Assembly: GCA_030737875.1 (NCBI GenBank)
Contig: CM060915.1
Span: forward strand, 904,526,677-904,590,676
DNA: 64,000 nucleotides
Source of the DNA: Allium sativum
Taxonomy: Eukaryota > Streptophyta > Magnoliopsida > Asparagales > Amaryllidaceae
Direction: 5' to 3'
Shown: positions 59,227 to 64,000 of the stretch, piece by piece
How positions within the stretch are numbered: the first letter of the stretch is position 1
How the letters are laid out: the number at the start of each line of letters is the position of its first letter
Made by a program: the position numbers and the translations under genes
Notes under the pieces: model-generated
What the model saw: the letters and a program-made list of their open reading frames with translations, nothing else
Told to the model about the DNA's origin: nothing
The model's database searches: none

Positions 59227-60008
59227 CTAATCCCTAGAAAATAATTAAGGGTTCCCAAGTCTTTGATGGAAAAAACTTGATGCAGATATTGAATAATCTT
59301 ATTGATCACTGTTTGACTGCTTCCTGTAATCAATATATCATCAACATACACAAAAACATATGTGATGTTTTCTCCACTTCTTCTGATATGTAATGAATTA
59401 TCAGATCTGGCTGTAGTGAATCCTAGTTTCACAAATGTGTCTTTAAGTTTGTCATACCAAACCGTCGAAGCCTGCTAAAGTCCATAAATGGCTTTGTATA
59501 GTTTGCAAACTGGATTACTGTTGCCGATACTTTTGTACCCCTCTGGTTGCTCCATATACACCTCCTCTCGTAAATCTCCATTTAAAAACGCGTTGTAAAC
59601 GTCTAGCTGTCTTATGCACCATTGATTATGTAAGGCAATGCTAATAATTATCCTTATTGTAGTGTGCTTGACCACATGAGAAAAGGTCTCGTTAAAATCA
59701 AATCCGTACTCTTGTGTTTATCCCTTTGCCACAAGCCTAGCCATGTGTTTTTGTATACTACCATCTGCTACTTTATTCAATTTGTATGTCCACTTACAAC
59801 CTATGACATTTTTATGATTGGGCACTGCCACCAGGCTCCATGTTTTGTTTTTGATTAATGCACCATACTCTTCATCCGTGGCATTTCTCCACTCTTCACA
59901 TTTTACTGCTTCAATAAAGTTGACTGGCTCTTTATCATTAGTTGTAGTGGTATACACTTTAGGTTTAAAAATGTCATGCTTTGCCCTTGTCATCATATGA
60001 TGCTTGTT
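59223..60008 (-). pseudogene. Element D reverse transcriptase, in pieces
   Basis: Three blocks on the minus strand in changing frames. 59718-59996 has EAVKCEEWRNATDEEYGALI and VIGCKWTYKLN. 59475-59675 has QLDVYNAFLNGDLREEVYMEQ with the first catalytic Asp. 59223-59432 has FVYVDDILITG with the Asp pair. A stop at about 59475 (after KAIYGL) and frame changes between the blocks make it non-functional. Confidence 0.87.
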
Positions 60009-60966
60009 TTAAGCTTGTTGTTCTTCATCCTGGCCATTTGAATTTGATGATGTGTCATTGTTGCTGTTAGTAGCTTGTTCCCCCATAAGTTCATTGCCTG
60101 TCATATTATTAGCATCATCTTCATCAATTAATGAATCAGTTGGGCTGAAATCGGACTGAGTACTTGGTATGCTTTCTGTATCCTTGTCTGCACCTAGGTC
60201 TTGTTGCTTGTTGTTGCTTGTCATGCATTCAGTTAATTCTGGTGGCTCAAATAGGTTTCTTTCAGAATAAATAATTCTTTTTGTAGTTTTGATATTCCTT
60301 TCTGTAAAAGGAAAAACATGTTCATTACAAACAACATGTCTTGAGACGTATAACTTTCCATTATCATCTACACACTTGTACCCTTTCTGATTTTCTGCAT
60401 AACCGAGAAAAGTACATGGGGTGGATCTCAGACTTAACTTATGTCTATTATATGGCCTAAGACAAGGAAGCATAGGCAACCAAAAGTTTTAAATACAGAA
60501 TATCCCGGTTTAATACCATACATTATCTCATATGGGCTTTTTATTCTAAAACTTTTGTGGGCATTCTATTAATTAAATAAACTGATGTCACAAATGCCTC
60601 TAACCAAAATTTTAACGGTAGAGATGCTTGTGATATTAGTGTAAGCCCAGTTTCGACTATGTGTCTATGCTTTTTCTCGACTAACCCATTCTGTTCAGAA
60701 TTATGTGGGCAGGTTAATCTATGAACAATACCCTTATAAGCAAAATATTTCTTAAGAGAATTAAACTCCCCATCACCGTCAGTTTGCATAATTTTAATTG
60801 TACAGTTTGTTTGTCTTTCGGCTAAAGTGACAAACTGTATTGTTATGTTATATGCATCTGACTTATTTTTGAGGAGGTAAATCCAAGCGTATCGGGTAAA
60901 AGCATCAACAAAGGAGAGGTAATACCAGTAGCCTTGATCTGTCCTTATTGGGGAAGGGCCCCACAA
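60009..60966 (-). pseudogene. Element D integrase
   Basis: 60541-60966 on the minus strand carries the core: MWGPSPIRTDQGYWYYLSFV, MQTDGDGEF and EQNGLVEKKHRHIVETG. 60009-60479 follows in a different register and has the C-terminal SLRSTPCTFLGYAENQKGYKCV block and a long Ser/Asn-rich linker to RT. A break at 60480-60540 separates them. Confidence 0.85.
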
Positions 60967-61043
60967 GTCTGCTGCGACTAGTTCAAGTGGTCTACTATAC
61001 CTTGTATCAGAGGCAGTTTATGGCTCTTGCTAATTTGGCAATG

Positions 61044-61643
61044 CTAGCATATATAAAAATCAGGTATGTACTTGCAATCAATTTTATTTTCATTCAAAAC
61101 ATGTTTTACAATTTTTAAACTAGGATGCTTCAGTTTACAATGCCATTCATCAAATGTTTTGATATCATTACCATTAGTAGACATAGTTTCTATATTATAG
61201 CAGGGAGTTCCATTATCAATAGCATGTCTTGACTTCAAATTCATGAACTTGTATAGCCCTTTTTCGAAACTACCCTGTAGTAGTATATTTTTATTCAGTA
61301 AATCCCTAACTAGGCAGTAGATTAGGTGAAACTCAAAGTATACATGGTTATCATTTGCAAATTGTGATACACTAATTAAATTTTTCTTGATCTTGGGTAC
61401 TCTAAGAAGATTATTCAAATAGAGTTCCCTTTTTCCATTAATGTAACCACGTCCAATATGAGATATACTAATAGTTTCACCATTTCCCATAGAAATAGAA
61501 CACGTACCTGAGTAGTTTTTGTTCCCTAAGTTTAAATTCTGAAGGTTATTGGTGACGTGGTTGGTGACTCCTGAATCTGGATAATAATCATCCAGATTTA
61601 TGTCCTCTGCCTTATTTGAGTCATCTGAATTTAAACTTTGTGT
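61044..61643 (-). pseudogene. Element D protease and GAG-pre-integrase
   Basis: 61044-61490 on the minus strand has LRVPKIKKNLISVSQFANDN, typical of the end of copia protease, and FDEWHCKLKHPSLKIVKHVL of GAG-pre-integrase. Just upstream (about 61560-61600) is DYYPDSGVTNHVTN, the active-site region with intact DSG, in a frame that is broken before the next block. Confidence 0.8.
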
Positions 61644-62651
61644 CTACATTCTTGATCTTTCACCCCCTGTTCTTTGTTGACCCATTTGTGCCACATTTAT
61701 ATTTGGTCCTTTCTGATTTCCTTGATTTTGCTGATTCACATTAAAGTCAGTGTTGAATCTAAAGTAGCATCTGCTTGCTATGTGCCTAAATTTTTCGCAG
61801 ATTTGACACTTGGTTCTATTGTTATTATTGAATCTTCCACCTCTGCCTCTTTGGCTAGCATCCTCTAAAGAACTGATTTTCTTGTTTGTTTTGACGAATA
61901 TTAGTTCTCTGTTGAGCCTTGTTTCTTGCTGTAGAGGTGTAGTTAACAGAAAATTCAGATTGTGATAGCTTTTTCTGTTCAACTCTTCCCTCGTGTGCAA
62001 GAAGAGTTGAATGCACATACTGTAAATCAGGTACTTCCTTTTGTGATGCTATATATGTCACTATTGATTAATAATCTTCATCCAATCCTTTGGTAATTTA
62101 AAAAACATGCTCACTTTCACTGATTGTATGTCCAGTGGCATTTAACTTGTAGCAGAGAGTTTTTACTTTTGTCAGACAATCACTCATTGTCATTCCGTCT
62201 TTTCTTATGCATTGTAGTTGTCTTCTATATAACATAACTCTTGCTGCGGATTGTGAACTGAATATTTGCTCAATAGCATTCCATACTGCAAATGATGTGT
62301 TGCATCCTATTACTCGAGATAACATGTTAGCACTAATAGATGATATTAACCATGATACGAGCAAGCTATCTTGTTTCTGAAACATCTTGTAATCTTCATT
62401 ACTGACAAGATTTCCATCTTTGTCGTGTATCATTGCAGGTGGGATAGTGATAGTACCTCTGATGTATTCAAGAAGACCGTATCCCTTTAAAGATGCTTCA
62501 ACTTGATACTTCCATAACATGTAATTATCCTCGTCTAAAGGGATGGTAATTATGTGGCTTTTTGGTTTTATCAAGGTGAAGTTTGGATGGGAAACGACTG
62601 TGGGTTTACACTAGATGATGCTGAACTGGGTGGATCATTACTTCCTGCCAT
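61644..62651 (-). pseudogene. Element D gag
   Basis: A likely start is the ATG at 62651 (MAGSNDPPSSASSS), after which one frameshift leads into the main block 62098-62574: PLDEDNYMLWKYQVEASLKG, SNEDYKMFQKQDSLLVSWLI and FAVWNAIEQIFSSQS. A stop after SESEHVF breaks it. The zinc knuckle lies in 61644-62018 (CQICEKFRHIASRCY), with His and three Cys present. Confidence 0.85.
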
Positions 62652-63160
62652 TTTGAATCAAGAATGGTTGAAGTCAGAATTATCTTGGATGATAGTTGGA
62701 TTGCAAAATCACTAAAAGTGGTTTCTGCAACTAGAATTCAAGTGGGTATTGGGAGAGATGCAATCAGCAAGCTTTCTTGATTAAGAGGAGGAATTCTTGG
62801 ATGGCAAAATCACTGATGAAGTGATTTCTGCAACCAGAATTTAAGTGGGAGATAGATGAACTACGATAAGAAATGAGATTCTTGGACGACAAAATCACTG
62901 TAAAGTGATTTCTGCAACCGAATCTCTGGTCAAATGATGACAACAATGTCAGATGACCGGAATTGCAGCCACAGCGGAAGAAGATGATGAGAATACTCTG
63001 ATTCAAACCTTTGGCAAGGCAATTCAGATCAAAAAATCGACTGATATGAACGGAACTCTGATCAAAGAAGGGCATTATCTCCGATGATAAAGAACGAACT
63101 GAGGAGAATTGCACAATACACCTTTTTTGATGATCTATAGTGCTTGAATGTTGATCTTAG

Positions 63161-63367
63161 TGAAAGATAAAAACCGTAATATGTTGTATTGATACAGAAA
63201 TTAAATGTTTGTACAGAAAACATAAAATATTTATAATACAGTCCTTAACGGTCAAGTTGCTGAGATGCAAATAAAAAGACTTGTAAATAAAGACATGGGA
63301 TAAAGCCCATGACCCATATACTGATGCGGTGAATTAATATTATGCTGAAGTGAATGGACGGTTTTCA
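63161..63367 (-). repeat. 5' LTR of element D (207 bp, internally deleted)
   Basis: Matches both ends of 57951-58350 with few substitutions but lacks the central about 190 bp. The sequence inward of it (minus strand: ctaagatcaacattc) is not a recognised primer site. Confidence 0.75.
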
Positions 63368-63399
63368 TTAAAAATTCTTGAAGATAATCCTTAGGCATA

Positions 63400-64000
63400 T
63401 GTAACACCCCACCTCCACCAGGGTCACTCACAAGAGAATGCACTAGCTTTGGAGGGGCGTTGTCTAGGTAAACATGCATAGAAATATTACAAGACAGAAC
63501 ATATAAAACAGCGGAAGAAAAACCAAATTTCATTACCTCATAAAATTATAAGGTCTAAAGCCTTTTACATCAAAATGCCTTTAAGAGTCATTACATTGAA
63601 AACCTGTCTTGCAATATTTAAAGAAGCATAGAACCACAGTCATAAAATGTTCCCCAAGTAAAACGGTAATGCAGCCATAGCCAAGAAAAATCCAAGCCAT
63701 ACATGATGACCTTGAAGCAGAAGAAGTCCGAGCTAAATAACAGTATTTCCTCCCTGAAAACCTGGGTTGGGGGGGAAATGGAAGACAAAGAGGCGAAAGA
63801 AACGGGGTCAGTCATAAAGACTGGTAAGTCCTATCTACTTCCAGCATAAAAACAGGTAAAGGTAACATGACATGCATAAACTGAAAGTAAATATAAGGAT
63901 GATGACAAGATAGACAAGCTAAACCAAGGTAACAAGATGAACTACTGTATCAAGATAAACTACGGTCACTATGAATCAAGTATAAGATCCCAAGGTTCTA
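63400..64000 (-). repeat. LTR E of a Tekay-like gypsy element, running off the right edge
   Basis: Starts tgtaacaccccacctcc, the reverse complement of the LTR A and S end (ggaggtggggtgttaca), and continues with the counterpart of gtgagtgacc. The hairpin lies at 63809-63823. Only the LTR 3' portion (about 600 bp) is in the window; whether it is solo or part of an element cannot be told. It starts 29-32 bp from element D. Confidence 0.8.
63809..63823 (-). other. LTR hairpin CAGTC-TTTAT-GACTG (LTR E)
   Basis: Same loop as LTRs A and S, but the fourth stem pair is T-A instead of A-T: a clean compensatory double change. It is followed by ACC on the minus strand, about 410 bp from the LTR 3' end. 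Confidence 0.5.

Larger units (their letters stand above)
57945..63370 (-). mobile_element. Element D: decayed Ty1/copia element
   Basis: About 5.4 kb with direct repeats at both ends (57951-58350 and 63161-63367). On the minus strand the order is gag, zinc knuckle, protease/GAG-pre-integrase, integrase, RT, RNase H: copia. Many stops and frameshifts. The LTRs are of unequal length because about 190 bp (58017-58210) is missing from the right one. I could not find a clean 5-bp target duplication, nor a normal Met primer site next to the 63161 border, so the exact ends are uncertain by a few bases. An Ale-like lineage is a weak guess from LITG after the YVDD motif. Confidence 0.85.

Overview
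This is a stretch of plant nuclear DNA, very probably from a eudicot. It has a single host gene that looks intact, an intron-containing P/U-type cyclin at 54654-56643. Almost everything else is transposable-element sequence: Ty3/gypsy chromoviruses with chromodomains, Ty1/copia elements with initiator-Met-type primer sites, one CACTA transposon end, and long AT-rich non-coding tracts. I see no bacterial operons, rRNA, tRNA or CRISPR. Element names A to G, S and E below are my own labels.

Left part (1-19699). The window opens inside gypsy element A, whose 3' LTR ends at 4635. A sits in an LTR of gypsy family B (4636-6101). That LTR sits in the 3' LTR of element C (6102-15764, minus strand, about 8.5 kb of interior without a recognisable protein). 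C in turn sits in an exon of a MutL/MLH3-like gene fragment (15765-16250, minus). The fragment lies next to, and probably inside, a CACTA-type transposon whose right end is at 18130. So four or five insertions are stacked in one place. 18131-19694 holds nothing I recognise.

Middle (19700-29197). A full-length but decayed chromodomain gypsy element of family B lies on the minus strand, with both LTRs and a perfect 5-bp target duplication (attaa).

Centre-right (29776-52572). A Tork-like copia element (plus strand, 606-bp LTRs, target duplication ttttt) has been hit twice. A solo gypsy LTR S (30141-33635, duplication ttaat) lies in its 5' LTR. A 13.6-kb element G (35646-49260, duplication ttagg) lies in its integrase gene. 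G is unusual: its two LTRs are about 6.28 kb each and nearly identical, and they flank only about 1.05 kb of non-coding interior that keeps a primer-binding site and a polypurine tract. It is therefore a young, non-autonomous element.

Right part. Intergenic DNA with microsatellites (52578-54480) leads into the cyclin gene. Then come a decayed copia element D on the minus strand (57945-63370) and the start of another gypsy LTR, E (63400 to the window end).

The cross-cutting observation I find most interesting is a short hairpin with compensatory base changes. It sits at a similar place (about 360-470 bp from the 3' end) in the LTRs of several otherwise different gypsy families here (A, S, B, G, E). 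Element G also carries a five-fold array of larger hairpins and a 27-bp minisatellite. All relationships come from reading the sequence; no searches or alignments were run.
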